A DNA stretch of 64,000 nt, taken from contig NZ_LR778301.1 of the NCBI RefSeq assembly GCF_902813185.1, forward strand, positions 124,001-188,000, in the 5' to 3' direction. The notes beneath the pieces were generated by a model. The model was not told the DNA's origin. It worked only from the letters and a program-made list of their open reading frames with translations, and did no database searches. The stretch is from Denitratisoma oestradiolicum (GTDB taxonomy: Bacteria; Pseudomonadota; Gammaproteobacteria; Burkholderiales; Rhodocyclaceae). The position numbers and the translations under genes are program-made. Of the stretch, positions 8,355-16,984 are shown one piece after another; positions within the stretch are counted from its first letter, which is position 1, and each line of letters starts with the position of its first letter.

Positions 8355-8663
8355 ATGAGCTTTTACGAACGTCACATCTTCTTTTGCGTCAACGAGCGGG
8401 ACGAAGGCCAGATGTGCTGCAATGCCAGCGGCGGCGGGAAAATGCTGAACTACGCCAAGGACAAGATCAAGGCCCTCCAGGCCGACGGTCCGGGCAAGGT
8501 CCGGGTCAACAAGGCCGGCTGCCTGGGTCGCTGCGACAAGGGGCCGGTGGCCGTGGTGTACCCGGAAGGCGTCTGGTATTCCTTCGTGGATGAAGAAGAC
8601 ATCGACGAAATCGTCGACTCCCACCTGATCAAGGGCGAAGTGGTGGAGCGGCTGAAAGTCTAA
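8355..8663 (+). CDS. Thioredoxin-like [2Fe-2S] ferredoxin
   Basis: A 102-residue protein with the thioredoxin-fold ferredoxin pattern. Ligand cysteines are in FFCVN near residue 11, the MCC pair near 23-24, and NKAGCLGRCDKGP near 53-62, then a VVYPEGVWY strand. Such proteins resemble the NuoE C-terminal domain and act in electron transfer or Fe-S handling. The TAA stop sits exactly at the left end of a repeat element (CTAACGCGCATGG), so the element may supply the stop codon. Confidence 0.9.
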   Translation: MSFYERHIFFCVNERDEGQMCCNASGGGKMLNYAKDKIKALQADGPGKVRVNKAGCLGRCDKGPVAVVYPEGVWYSFVDEEDIDEIVDSHLIKGEVVERLKV

Positions 8664-8877
8664 CGCGCATGGTCACCAGCACCACCACCGAGGATGCCAA
8701 TGCGTAAAGGCCAATTGAACGCCCCCCACCCCCGTTCCACGGCCGGCTTCGGCGGCGCGAAGCAGTGCTTCGCGCAACCCCGCCTACGCCCCCTTCCCAG
8801 GGCGGGGCTACCCATTAGCTCGCTGCGCTCGACGGTCACCCCCGGTTCTGTGGATGCTTTTTCACGTTTAAAAGCAA
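8661..8877 (+). repeat. Dispersed intergenic element with conserved ends
   Basis: Left end TAACGCGCATGG is followed by CCAGCACCACC and GAGGATGCCAATGCG. The middle holds CCAGGGCGGGGCTACC and CTCGCTGCGCTCGACGGTCA, and the right end is TTTTTCACGTTTAAA. The element at 38559-38700 shares both ends and the core. The ends include the short inverted pair TAACG / CGTTT(A). The interior has a further short inverted repeat around AAGCAGTGCTTCG. I see no coding capacity. Confidence 0.7.
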
Positions 8878-8881
8878 GCTC

Positions 8882-9523
8882 ATGTCCCGCCACGAACGTA
8901 TTCTGATCGACGGCCCCACGGGCCGTATCGAGGTCTTTGTCGAAGCCGTGGACGGGGCGCGGGGCATCGCCCTGATCTCCCATCCCCATCCCCTTTTCGG
9001 CGGCAGCGCCGACAACAAGGTGGTGACCACCCTGGCGCGGACTTTCCGGGATCTGGGCTATGTCACGTTGCGGCCCAATTTCCGCGGTGTCGGTGGCTCC
9101 GAGGGGGATCACGATCATGGTGCCCAGGAAACCGATGACCAGCTCGCGGTGCTGGCATACGCCCGGCAGCGCTTCGGCGATCTGCCGGTGTTCCTGGCCG
9201 GTTTTTCCTTCGGCGCCTACGTCAGTACCCGGGTCGCCAAGTCCCTGGCCGATGCCGGGCGACCGGCGACGCGGCTGGTGCTGGTAGGTACGGCTGCCGG
9301 CTTTGTCGAAGGTGCCCGGAGTTACCGGAGCGAAGCTGTGGCCGCCGACACCATTGTCATCCACGGCTCCGCCGACGAGACCGTGCCCCTGGCCAATGTG
9401 CTGGCTTGGGCCGAGCCCCTGGATCTGCCGGTGACGGTGATTCCCGGCGCCGACCATTTCTTCCACCGCCGCCTGCACATCATCCGCGACATTATCAGCC
9501 GGGCCTGGAGGCATCCCGCGTAA
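8882..9523 (+). CDS. Alpha/beta hydrolase (dienelactone hydrolase-like)
   Basis: A 213-residue cytoplasmic alpha/beta hydrolase of the small YsgA/CC-type group annotated as dienelactone hydrolase-related. The nucleophile elbow is GFSFG (Ser near residue 112), the acid is likely in HGSADETVP and the catalytic His in PGADHFFH. An [15 protein letters not shown] segment at residues 37-51 is characteristic of this subfamily. No signal peptide is visible. It lies 43 bp before the ABC ATPase gene and may be cotranscribed with it. Substrate is unknown. Confidence 0.87.
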   Translation: MSRHERILIDGPTGRIEVFVEAVDGARGIALISHPHPLFGGSADNKVVTTLARTFRDLGYVTLRPNFRGVGGSEGDHDHGAQETDDQLAVLAYARQRFGDLPVFLAGFSFGAYVSTRVAKSLADAGRPATRLVLVGTAAGFVEGARSYRSEAVAADTIVIHGSADETVPLANVLAWAEPLDLPVTVIPGADHFFHRRLHIIRDIISRAWRHPA

Positions 9524-9566
9524 TGTCGCGCTGTCGTTCGTCATCCCTTTTTCGAGTCGTCGGGCC

Positions 9567-10487
9567 ATGCCTCTGAATTCAGTACTGCGGGTCGAAGAGC
9601 TGCGCAAGTCCTACGGCAACCATGAAGTGGTGGCCGGGATTTCCTTCGAATTGAGGCCCGGCGAGTGTTTCGGCCTGCTGGGGCCCAACGGGGCTGGCAA
9701 GACCACCACCCTGCGCTGCTGCCTGGGCTTGACCGCTCCTGGCGGCGGACGCATCGAACTGGTGGGAGAACCGGTGCCGGTGCGGGCCCGGCAGGCTCGC
9801 GCCCGGGTCGGCGTGGTGCCTCAACTGGACAACCTGGACCCGGACTTCACTTGTGCGGAGAACCTGCTGGTCTATGGCCGCTACTTCGGCTTCAGGGATG
9901 AGGATATCCGGGCGCAGATTCCCCGCCTGATGGAATTCGCCGGTCTGGCCGGCAAGGAAAACGCCGACATCAAGACCCTCTCCGGCGGCATGAAGCGTCG
10001 CCTGACCCTGGCCCGGGCCCTGGTGAACGACCCGGACCTGCTGATCCTGGACGAGCCCACTACCGGGCTGGACCCCCAGGCCCGGCACCTGATCTGGGAA
10101 CGCCTGAAGCGCCTCTTGGCCGAGGGCAAGACCATCCTGCTCACCACTCATTTCATGGACGAGGCCGAGCGCCTCTGTCACCGCCTGGCGGTGATGGATG
10201 CCGGGCGCATCATCCGTCAGGGCACCCCCCAGGGCCTGATCGGTGAATTCATCGAGCCCCATGTGGTGGAGGTGTTCGGCGAGGACGCGCCGGGCTGGGC
10301 CGAGGCCGAGGCGGGGCAGTTTGCCCGCCGTTGCGAGGTGAGTGGCGAGACGGCCTTCTGCTATGTGGAGGACGCCCGTCCCCTGCTGGACCATCTGGCG
10401 GAGCGTCCCCAGTTGCGCACCCTGCATCGGCCGGCCAATCTGGAGGATGTGTTCCTCAAGTTGACGGGGCGGGAGTTGCGGGATTAA
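9567..10487 (+). CDS. ABC-2 type transporter ATPase (NodI/DrrA-like)
   Basis: A 306-residue ATPase of the NodI/DrrA export family. Walker A is [10 protein letters not shown] near residue 37, the Q-loop is VPQLDNLD, the signature is [15 protein letters not shown], and Walker B is [13 protein letters not shown]. The C-terminal extension (HVVEVFGE onward) is typical of NodI-type exporters. These normally have a membrane partner (NodJ-like ABC-2 permease) directly downstream. Here the TAA merges into three tandem repeat units and the next gene is an unrelated minus-strand GGDEF protein, so the partner must be elsewhere or lost. Confidence 0.88.
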   Translation: MPLNSVLRVEELRKSYGNHEVVAGISFELRPGECFGLLGPNGAGKTTTLRCCLGLTAPGGGRIELVGEPVPVRARQARARVGVVPQLDNLDPDFTCAENLLVYGRYFGFRDEDIRAQIPRLMEFAGLAGKENADIKTLSGGMKRRLTLARALVNDPDLLILDEPTTGLDPQARHLIWERLKRLLAEGKTILLTTHFMDEAERLCHRLAVMDAGRIIRQGTPQGLIGEFIEPHVVEVFGEDAPGWAEAEAGQFARRCEVSGETAFCYVEDARPLLDHLAERPQLRTLHRPANLEDVFLKLTGRELRD

Positions 10488-10647
10488 GGCTCGCCCCCCT
10501 TCGCCCCCCTCCGGGGGGTTCGATACAGCTCGCTCTGCTCGATATTACGGGGCACTTTGTAGGGGCACCGAGGGCTTGCGGCTGGCGTCGCGTGCCGTTT
10601 TTCCTTGGGCCGGCCCGGCGGAAAAACTGCTTTTCGATGGCCATGAA
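10486..10647 (+). repeat. 162-bp tandem repeat unit 1
   Basis: Begins AAGGCTCGCCCCCCTTCGCC inside the TAA of the ABC ATPase gene and ends in TTTTCGATGGCCATGA. It contains a C-run/G-run hairpin (CCCCCCTCCGGGGGG), the core GCTCGCTCTGCTCGATATTA and CTTGGGCCGGCCCGGCGG. The following unit starts exactly 162 bp later and is nearly identical. Confidence 0.9.
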
Positions 10648-10809
10648 AAGGCTCGCCCCCCTTCGCCCCCCTCCGGGGGGTTCGATACGGCTCGCTCTGC
10701 TCGATATTACGGGGCACTTTGTAGGGGCACCGAGGGCTTGCGGCTGGCGCCGCGTGCCGTTTTTCCTTGGGCCGGCCCGGCGGAAAAACTGCTTTTCGAT
10801 GGCCATGAA
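10648..10809 (+). repeat. 162-bp tandem repeat unit 2
   Basis: A near-identical copy of unit 1 with only a few substitutions (for example GCGCCG for GCGTCG). It is the same length as unit 1, so this is a true tandem duplication rather than independent insertions. Confidence 0.9.
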
Positions 10810-10990
10810 AAGGCTCGCCTCCCTTCGCCACCCTCCGGGGGAGGCGATACGGCTCGCTGCGCTCGATATTACGGGGCACTTCGTAGGGGCACCGAGGGCT
10901 TGCGGCTGGCGCCGCGTGCCGCTTTCCCTTGTCCCACAGGGATTTCCTTCGGTCAGGGCGGCCTTGCGGGAAAGCTCGCTTTTCACGTTA
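10810..10990 (+). repeat. Third, diverged and chimeric repeat unit
   Basis: The first 120 bp match units 1 and 2 with scattered changes. The end then switches to a different version, CTTGTCCCACAGGGATTTCC onward, finishing in GCTTTTCACGTTA. The same ending occurs in the second unit at 19.6-19.7 kb. Together the three units fill the gap of about 500 bp between the ABC ATPase and the GGDEF gene; nothing else is visible there. Confidence 0.85.
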
Positions 10991-11002
10991 TCACCTAGGC
11001 TC

Positions 11003-12358
11003 TTATTTCTCCCCCGCGCCAGCGAAGCAGACCAGGCCGTGGCCCTGGCTCTTTGCCCGGTACATGGCCTGGTCGGCCAGGGCCAGCAGACGGTCGGCAT
11101 CCTCGCCCTGGTCCGGATAGAGGCTGATGCCAATACTGGCCGAGATGGGTTCCGGGATACCGAGTTCCTTCGTCGCCAGGGCGATTCGGGCCTGAATGGC
11201 ATCGGTCACCCGTTCCACGTCCGGGGGGCCGTTGATGGCGGGCAGCAGAATGGCGAATTCGTCGCCCCCCAGCCGCGCTACCGTGTCGGACTCCCGCAGG
11301 CATGCACTCAACTGCCGAGCCACCTGGCACAGCACCTGGTCCCCCGAACCATGGCCATGGCAGTCGTTGATGGTCTTGAAGCCGTCCAGGTCCAGGAAGA
11401 GCACCGCGAACCGGCTGGCCTCCCGACGCGCTCGCCGGATCAACTGGTTCATTCGGTCGAAGAACAGCTTGCGGTTGGGCAGGCAGGTCAGGTCATCGTG
11501 CAGGGCCTGATAGTTGAGCTCCCGCTCCAGGGCCTTGCGTGCCGAGATGTCGATGATCACGCCGACGATGGTGGGTTGGCCGTCGATCTCCACCACCCGG
11601 CCATGGGCCTCCAGTTCCAGCAGTCCGCCATCGGGGCGCAGGCCGATGAATTCGTAACGGGCGTCGCTGATATCTCCAGTCAGGCGCCGGGTCATGTATT
11701 CCTGCATGGTGGCACGGGATTCCGGTGCTACCAGGTCAAAGACGCTGGTACCGATGAATGCCGCTGCCGAGGGAACGCCATAGAGTTGCGCCAGCATTTG
11801 ATTGGCATAGACCAGTTGGCCATCGCGAATCATGTAGATGCCGGCCAGGGATTGGTCCACCAGGCCGCGAAAGCGGGCGGTTTCTGAGGCCAGTTGTCGC
11901 TTCAGGGTCTTGGTCGCCTTCAGGACCGCCTGTTCCTGTTTCTTGCGCCGACCGATTTCCTCGACAAGCCCCAGTACCGAGAATTCTGAACCGCCTGACT
12001 TTATGGGTTGCAGAACGTAGCGGCACTGGTGGATTTTGCCGCCCGGAATGAAGGCATGGCGGGTTTCGAAATCCACGGGTTCCCCCGCCAGTGCCCGACG
12101 CAGATGGGCGCCCAGGGTGGTGCGCCCCCGCGGCGAACCCAGCGGATTGAAACCGATCAGCTTTTCCCGGGGAAGGGCGGTGATGGAGAGAAAAATTGGG
12201 TTGCAATCGACCACGCTCCCGGTATGGTCGATGACGAAGATGCCGAAGGGCGAGGCATCAAACAGGAAGCGATCGCCTATCCCCTGAGGCTCCGGCGCCG
12301 GAGTCATGCCGGGATGGCCTGGGGCAACGCCTTTCGGATCCTGTTCGATGTCGTCCAT
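11003..12358 (-). CDS. PAS-PAS-GGDEF diguanylate cyclase
   Basis: A 451-residue cytoplasmic protein with two PAS-like sensor domains (about residues 25-150 and 155-275) and a C-terminal GGDEF domain with the intact active site RLGGDEFAIL near residue 364, so it should make c-di-GMP. The first PAS starts FDASPFGIFVIDHTGSVVDC. I use ATG 12358 (MDDIEQ). The open frame continues for 159 further codons, but that stretch overlaps the Sel1-like gene in another frame and has no domain character. It lies 79 bp after the Sel1-like gene and is probably cotranscribed with it behind the candidate c-di-GMP riboswitch, suggesting feedback. Confidence 0.88.
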   Translation of the reverse strand: MDDIEQDPKGVAPGHPGMTPAPEPQGIGDRFLFDASPFGIFVIDHTGSVVDCNPIFLSITALPREKLIGFNPLGSPRGRTTLGAHLRRALAGEPVDFETRHAFIPGGKIHQCRYVLQPIKSGGSEFSVLGLVEEIGRRKKQEQAVLKATKTLKRQLASETARFRGLVDQSLAGIYMIRDGQLVYANQMLAQLYGVPSAAAFIGTSVFDLVAPESRATMQEYMTRRLTGDISDARYEFIGLRPDGGLLELEAHGRVVEIDGQPTIVGVIIDISARKALERELNYQALHDDLTCLPNRKLFFDRMNQLIRRARREASRFAVLFLDLDGFKTINDCHGHGSGDQVLCQVARQLSACLRESDTVARLGGDEFAILLPAINGPPDVERVTDAIQARIALATKELGIPEPISASIGISLYPDQGEDADRLLALADQAMYRAKSQGHGLVCFAGAGEK

Positions 12359-12437
12359 GGACCGGGTCCCCTGCGACTCTGGTTCAGGAATCCTAGTTGT
12401 AGTGCTGGCTGATTGCCAATCTTGCAGCCGGAGCCGG

Positions 12438-12851
12438 CTAGCTATCGGGACTCGATGTCCGTAATTTTCCGAGGGCACTGGCGGCCCCGGGATAGTTCTT
12501 CCGGGAAGCCAGCTTGAGCCAGTATTCGGCCTGGCGTTCGCTTTTGCGGGTGCCCAGTCCTTCCGCATACATGATGCCCAGGCGGTAGTGCGCCTCCGGC
12601 ACCCCCAGGACGGCGATGTTGCGGAATATGCGCAGGGCCTCGGTGTACTCCTTCCGTGCATAGGCGGCATTCCCGGCCTGGAGCTGGCGGGCTGGATCGA
12701 TCTGTACGAGCGGGCCTGCATCGGCCACCCGCAGCGGTGTATCCAGGGTGTCAGGCTCCATGGCTGCCCCGGTCGGCCCGGCTGCCAGGGCGACGCATAT
12801 TCCGATCCAAAGGCGGGGGCGGGAAGACTTTGCAATCTGTGTGAATTTCAT
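12438..12851 (-). CDS. Exported Sel1-like/TPR repeat protein
   Basis: A 137-residue secreted or periplasmic protein. Start ATG 12851 is chosen because AGGAG lies 7 bases upstream. The N-terminus is basic then hydrophobic, with likely cleavage after GAAM or nearby (residue about 30). The mature part has a TPR-like helix pair (NAAYARKEYTEALRIFRNIA) and a Sel1 repeat with YRLGIMYAEGLGTRK. Such repeats mediate protein binding. It is the first gene after the candidate c-di-GMP-I riboswitch and precedes a diguanylate cyclase gene, so it may act in c-di-GMP-controlled envelope functions (inference). Confidence 0.8.
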   Translation of the reverse strand: MKFTQIAKSSRPRLWIGICVALAAGPTGAAMEPDTLDTPLRVADAGPLVQIDPARQLQAGNAAYARKEYTEALRIFRNIAVLGVPEAHYRLGIMYAEGLGTRKSERQAEYWLKLASRKNYPGAASALGKLRTSSPDS

Positions 12852-12899
12852 GACGACACTCCTGGGTAGTGGACGAGTGCCGGCCATGCGGGTGACGTT

Positions 12900-13035
12900 T
12901 GCGGCTCTGTCGATGGCGACGGGACCGGCAGCTGGCTGGCGTGGGACACTGCCCCTTAGCCCCTGTAGCTTTGCGTCACCGGCTTTCGCCGGGTTTGCGG
13001 TGGAAGCGATTCCACACCGCGCAGTTAGCCAGCCT
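12900..13035 (-). promoter_or_regulatory. Candidate c-di-GMP-I (GEMM) riboswitch
   Basis: Read on the minus strand, the segment 12955-13000 gives GCAAACC, a GGC-GAAA-GCC stem-loop, then GTGACGCAAAGC. Next come a GGGGCTAAGG stretch and, past a short hairpin, AGCCAGCTGCCGG. This order matches the GEMM-I aptamer: the GAAA tetraloop stem, the ACGCAAAGC core and the tetraloop-receptor side. A perfect GTGGAA-TCGC-TTCCAC hairpin directly before the aptamer core is unusual. It lies about 90 nt upstream of the Sel1-like gene. I cannot tell from sequence whether it switches on or off. Confidence 0.75.
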
Positions 13036-13111
13036 CGGGGCGCGGGGTCAATCGCCGATTGCGTCGGACCTGGGCGTAGTTCACGGTTGTGCCGCGAACG
13101 ACCTGAGCCCC

Positions 13112-13140
13112 TTGCTTGCCTCCCGCTCTCCGCCTATAGT
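13112..13140 (+). promoter_or_regulatory. Sigma70-type promoter for the PhnD-like operon
   Basis: TTGCTT at 13112-13117 and TATAGT at 13135-13140 are separated by exactly 17 bp. Transcription would start near 13147, leaving a leader of about 110 nt before the binding-protein gene. The gap 12852-13255 (about 400 bp) contains only this promoter and the minus-strand riboswitch. Confidence 0.5.
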
Positions 13141-13255
13141 CCCGCCCGCGGTCTGCGTACCGCTTGGGCATTACTTTCGCGGTTCCCGCTGTCCGGGGCC
13201 GTTGTTAAGCCGTGACGACTTCCCCGTCGCGGCGGCTGATTGATTGGGAGACATC

Positions 13256-14125
13256 ATGAACTACCGTTCCTTGCGCCGTCTGGCGCTGGGCGGCCTTTGC
13301 GCCCTGGCGCTGGGTCTGCCCTTTTCCGCCCTAGCGGCGGAAAACGTGCTGCGGGTTTCCGCGATTCCCGACGAGGCACCCACCGAGTTGCAACGCAAGT
13401 TCGTGCCCCTGGGACAATACCTGGAGCAACAGACCGGCATGAAGGTCAGCTTCGTTCCGGTCTCCGACTACGCGGCCGTGGTTGAATCCCTGGCCACCGG
13501 CAAGCTGGACCTGGCCTGGCTGGGAGGCTTCACCTTCATCCAGGCCAAGCGGCGCACCCAGGGTACAGCGATCCCCATCGCGCAGCGGGCCGAGGACGCC
13601 AAGTTCACCTCCCGTTTCATCACCGCCAGCGAGGGCATCAAGAGTTTCGCCGACCTGAAGGGCAAGACCTTCGTCTTCGGTTCACCTTCCTCCACCTCGG
13701 GTCATCTGATGCCCCGCTACTTCCTGGGCCGGGAGGGGATCAACGCGGACAAGGACTTCAAGAACCTGGCCTTCTCCGGGGCCCATGACGCCACGGTGGC
13801 CTTTGTCGCCGCCGGCCGCGCCGATGCCGGCGTACTCAACGCCTCGGTCTGGGACAAGCTGGTGGAGCAGGGCAAGGTGGATACGGCCAAGGTGCGGGTG
13901 TTCGCCACCACGCCGCCCTACTTCGATTACAACTGGACGGTGCGCGGCGACCTGGACCCGGCGCTGGTGAAAAAGCTGACCGAGGCCTTCCTCAAGCTGG
14001 ACCCAGCCAATCCGGCCCACAAGGAGATCATGGCCCTGCAACGGGCCAGCAAGTTCATCCCGACCAAAAAGGAAAATTACGAAGGGATAGAACAGGCTGC
14101 CCAGGCTGCCGGTTTGTTGAAGTAG
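13256..14125 (+). CDS. PhnD-family ABC substrate-binding protein (phosphonate/putative selenate type)
   Basis: A 289-residue periplasmic binding protein; ATG 13256 has GGGAG 5 bases upstream. The signal peptide ends near ALA (residue 25). The mature N-terminus RVSAIPDEAPTELQRKF and the LGGFTF motif near residue 85 place it in the phosphate/phosphite/phosphonate (PhnD) family. They recall the subgroup annotated as putative selenate transporter binding proteins. It is followed by an ATPase and a fused permease, so the importer is complete. No phosphonate-degradation or selenium gene is nearby, so the ligand is undetermined. Confidence 0.85.
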   Translation: MNYRSLRRLALGGLCALALGLPFSALAAENVLRVSAIPDEAPTELQRKFVPLGQYLEQQTGMKVSFVPVSDYAAVVESLATGKLDLAWLGGFTFIQAKRRTQGTAIPIAQRAEDAKFTSRFITASEGIKSFADLKGKTFVFGSPSSTSGHLMPRYFLGREGINADKDFKNLAFSGAHDATVAFVAAGRADAGVLNASVWDKLVEQGKVDTAKVRVFATTPPYFDYNWTVRGDLDPALVKKLTEAFLKLDPANPAHKEIMALQRASKFIPTKKENYEGIEQAAQAAGLLK

Positions 14126-14290
14126 GTATGAAAACGCTCGCCCCCCTTCGCCCCCCTCCGGGGGGTTCGAGTCGGCTCGCGGCGCTCGAAGCTACGGGGA
14201 ACTCCGTAGCAGGGGCTTGCCGTTTGCGCCTCCGGCGCGTGTCGCTTTCCCTTGGGGCGGCCCGGCGGGAAAGCTGTTTGGTCACATAAA
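14126..14290 (+). repeat. Single repeat unit between binding-protein and ATPase genes
   Basis: Contains CGCTCGCCCCCCTTCGCC, the CCCCCCTCCGGGGGG hairpin, GTCGGCTCGCGGCGCTCGA and CTTGGGGCGGCCCGGCGG in the same order as the 162-bp units. It starts within 10 bases of the stop codon and ends shortly before the ATPase ATG at 14296. Confidence 0.85.
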
Positions 14291-14295
14291 CCGTC

Positions 14296-15117
14296 ATGAG
14301 TTTTCGCCTGGAGGGCGTGGGCCTGACCCACGCCAACGGCCATCGCGCCCTGGTCGATATCGACCTGACGGCCCGGCCGGGAGAGCAGGTCGCGGTGATC
14401 GGCCCCTCGGGGGCCGGCAAGACCACGCTGCTGGCCCTGCTGGGCAGTGCCCTCGCGCCCAGCACCGGGCGCCTTGCGCTGCTGGACCAGCATCCCTGGA
14501 TGCTGACACCGGGTGCCTTGCGCCGGCTGCGTGCCCGCATCGGCACGGTGCATCAGTCTCCACCCATCCCGCCCCGGCAGCGGGTGGTCACTGCCGTGCT
14601 GGCTGGCCGCCTGGGCCGCTGGCCCCTGTGGAAGGGCTTGCTCTCCCTGCTCTATCCCCTGGATATTCCCGGCGCCCGTGGGGCCCTGGCCCGGCTGGAC
14701 CTGGGGGAACGCCTCTTCGATCGTTGCGATGCCATCTCGGGCGGCCAGTTGCAGCGGGTGGGTGTGGCCCGGGTGTTGTATCAACAGCCGGACCTGATCC
14801 TGGCCGACGAGCCCGTCTCGGCCCTGGACCCGACCCTGGCGCGGCAGACGGTGGCGGTCCTGTGCGCCGACGCCACGGCGCGCCAGGCCACGCTGGTGGC
14901 CAGTCTCCATGCGGTGGATCTGGCCCTGGCCCATTTCCCCCGCATCGTAGGCCTGCGGGAGGGGCGCATCGTTTTCGACTGCCCCGCCGGCCAGGTGAGC
15001 GAGGCCATGCTCCATGCCCTGTATGCCGCCGAAGGGGAGGCCCTGCCGGTCCTGGCGCGAGAACCCCGTAGCGACCCCCGGCCTGCTGGGCTATCCGAAG
15101 GTCACGCGTGGGGCTAA
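14296..15117 (+). CDS. PhnC-like ABC transporter ATPase
   Basis: A 273-residue ATPase. Walker A is [11 protein letters not shown] near residue 36, the signature is [15 protein letters not shown] near 148, Walker B is [13 protein letters not shown], followed by SLHAVDLAL. It resembles PhnC-type import ATPases. Its TAA is embedded in CTAACGGCCATGG, the left end of a repeat element, as seen at the ferredoxin gene. It pairs with the binding protein upstream and the permease downstream. Confidence 0.88.
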   Translation: MSFRLEGVGLTHANGHRALVDIDLTARPGEQVAVIGPSGAGKTTLLALLGSALAPSTGRLALLDQHPWMLTPGALRRLRARIGTVHQSPPIPPRQRVVTAVLAGRLGRWPLWKGLLSLLYPLDIPGARGALARLDLGERLFDRCDAISGGQLQRVGVARVLYQQPDLILADEPVSALDPTLARQTVAVLCADATARQATLVASLHAVDLALAHFPRIVGLREGRIVFDCPAGQVSEAMLHALYAAEGEALPVLAREPRSDPRPAGLSEGHAWG

Positions 15118-15267
15118 CGGCCATGGCGGTAGGCGCCCCCCCTGATGATGAAACCCGTCACCCCGGCGCAGGCCGGGGTCCAGATCGGCGTCCCCCTGGA
15201 TTCCGGCCTACGCCGGAATGACGAGGCGGTGTTTGTGATGTTTCACAAGATTGTTCCTCGTTTCACG
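15114..15267 (+). repeat. Repeat element with a proteobacterial RND-type repeat inside
   Basis: The left end CTAACGGCCATGG and right end GTTTCACGTTAAG match the ends of the elements at 8.7, 38.6 and 62.1 kb. Unlike those, the interior (about 15157-15226) is the widespread proteobacterial repeat starting GTCACCCCGGCGCAGGCCGG and ending CGCCGGAATGAC. Translated in the ORF frame, that repeat gives the familiar PAGVQ / DSGLRRND peptide. Confidence 0.7.
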
Positions 15268-16863
15268 TTAAGTGTCGCTACTCTCCGCCGTGATCCCGCC
15301 GCGCCGGGTCGTGCGCTGGCCCTGACCCTGGGCATCCTGCTGTTCTGGCAACTGGGGCGGATCGGCGAGTTCCAGCCCGGCCGGTTGCTGGAGCCGGGCA
15401 ACCTCCGGGTGATGGGCAACTTTCTCCAGGGCTTCTATCCACCGGCCACGGATCGGGACTTTCTGAGCCTGCTGGCCCGTGCCACCCTGGAAACCCTGGC
15501 CATCGCCACGGCCGGCATCGCCCTGGCCCTGCTGCTGGCCCTGCCCCTGTCCCTGCTCATCTCCCAGGCCCTGTCCCTGAGCCGCCTGCTGCCCGGTCCC
15601 CGCCGGCCCGGCGGCATTCTGCTGCGCCAGGTCCTGCGGGGCCTGACCATGGTGCTGCGGGGTATCCCCGAACTGGTCTGGGCCCTGGCCCTGGTGCGGG
15701 TCTTCGGCCTGGGGCCGGCGGCCGGGGTGCTGGCCCTGGCCCTGACCTATGGCGGCATGCTGGCCAAGGTCTATGCCGAGATTCTCGAATCGGGAGACCG
15801 GCGCGCCGCCCGGGCCATCGTCGCCAGCGGCGGCGGACGCCTGGCAGCCCTGGGCTACGGACTGTTGCCGGGGGTGGCCCAGGAGCTGGTGTCCTACACC
15901 GTCTATCGCTGGGAATGCGCCCTGCGGGCTGCAGTGGTGATGGGCTTCGTCGGTGCCGGCGGCCTGGGCCAGTTGATGGACCAGGCCATGAAAATGCTCA
16001 ACGGCGGCGAGGCCGCCGCCATCCTGCTGGCCTTCCTGTTGCTGGTGCTGGCGGCGGACGGCTTCTCCGCCCTGTTGCGGCGGGGACTGGAAACCGTGGA
16101 TCGACGCCGTCCGGCGGCCCTGGGGCCCCTGGCCTGGGGCCTGCTGCTGGGCCTGGCGCTGGCGGTGGCGGCCAGCTTCCGTTTTCTCGAGCTGGGCCTG
16201 TCGGCCCTGGCCAGCGTCGATACCCTGACCCAGGTGCTGCGCTTTGCCGCCGACTTCTTTCCCGTCGATTTTTCTTCCGAGTGGCGCCACAAAGTTTTTC
16301 AGGGATCCTTGCAGACCATCGCCATCTCGGCCCTGGGCACACTGCTGGCGATGGCCCTGGGTCTGCTCCTGGCCCTGCCTTCCTCCCGACTGTGGCGTGG
16401 CGTCACTCGCCTTGTGCTCAATACCCTGCGTTCGGTGCCGGAACTGGTCTGGGCCACCCTGATGGTGCTGGCGGCGGGCCTGGGGCCCTTTGCCGGCACC
16501 CTGGCCCTGGCCCTGCACACCACCGGCGTGCTGGGCCGTCTGTTCGCCGAGGCTCTGGAAAACACGCCGCGCCAGCCCCGGGATGCCCTGGCGGTGACGG
16601 GAAGCCGTTCATTCCTGGCCTTTCTCTATGGCACCTTGCCCGGGGTGCTGCCCCAGCTTGCAGCCTACAGTCTCTATCGTTGGGAAATGAATATCCGCAT
16701 GGCGGCCATCCTGGGCTTCGTCGGCGCCGGCGGTCTGGGGCAATTGCTCTACGTGGAGTTGTCACTCTTCCACTATGCCCAGGCCAGCACGGTGATCGGC
16801 GCCATGCTGCTGCTTTCGCTGATGGTGGATGGTGCCAGCGCGGCCCTGCGCCGCCGACTCTGA
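15238..16863 (+). CDS. Fused double PhnE-type ABC permease
   Basis: A permease of about 541 residues with two BPD_transp_1 domains in one chain. Each has an EAA-like region and a repeated YRWE...GFVGAGGLG motif (near residues 223 and 480), so it arose by duplication and fusion and probably works alone where PhnE works as a dimer. The start is uncertain: I take ATG 15238. Upstream codons come from the RND repeat, and the first 10-15 residues still overlap the right end of that element. The domain proper begins near residue 25. Confidence 0.85.
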   Translation: MFHKIVPRFTLSVATLRRDPAAPGRALALTLGILLFWQLGRIGEFQPGRLLEPGNLRVMGNFLQGFYPPATDRDFLSLLARATLETLAIATAGIALALLLALPLSLLISQALSLSRLLPGPRRPGGILLRQVLRGLTMVLRGIPELVWALALVRVFGLGPAAGVLALALTYGGMLAKVYAEILESGDRRAARAIVASGGGRLAALGYGLLPGVAQELVSYTVYRWECALRAAVVMGFVGAGGLGQLMDQAMKMLNGGEAAAILLAFLLLVLAADGFSALLRRGLETVDRRRPAALGPLAWGLLLGLALAVAASFRFLELGLSALASVDTLTQVLRFAADFFPVDFSSEWRHKVFQGSLQTIAISALGTLLAMALGLLLALPSSRLWRGVTRLVLNTLRSVPELVWATLMVLAAGLGPFAGTLALALHTTGVLGRLFAEALENTPRQPRDALAVTGSRSFLAFLYGTLPGVLPQLAAYSLYRWEMNIRMAAILGFVGAGGLGQLLYVELSLFHYAQASTVIGAMLLLSLMVDGASAALRRRL

Positions 16864-16984
16864 GCCCATATCGCCCCCCAATTTTGCCTGTAGCTGTGAC
16901 ATAGAATGGGGACACGGCATGAGATGGTGCTGATCGGCGCCTGTCTCTGACGGCAAGTTTTGGATAAAGGCGCGAGGCCTGCTC

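Noticed and set aside
10331..11887. Long plus-strand open frame of 518 codons
   Set aside because: It runs through the end of the ABC ATPase gene, all three repeat units and the antisense of the GGDEF gene; its peptide is repetitive and has no domain character.
12359..12835. N-terminal extension of 159 codons on the minus-strand GGDEF protein
   Set aside because: It overlaps the Sel1-like gene in another frame and reads as a Pro/Arg/Ser-rich shadow. ATG 12358 gives a normal PAS start.
14155..14175. GGTTCGAGTCGG resembling a tRNA T-arm, also near 19420 and 19580
   Set aside because: It is part of the repeat unit; no acceptor stem, D-arm or anticodon arm can be folded around it.
15145..15237. 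N-terminal extension of the fused permease
   Set aside because: The residues are the translation of a widespread noncoding proteobacterial repeat (PAGVQ ... RRND).
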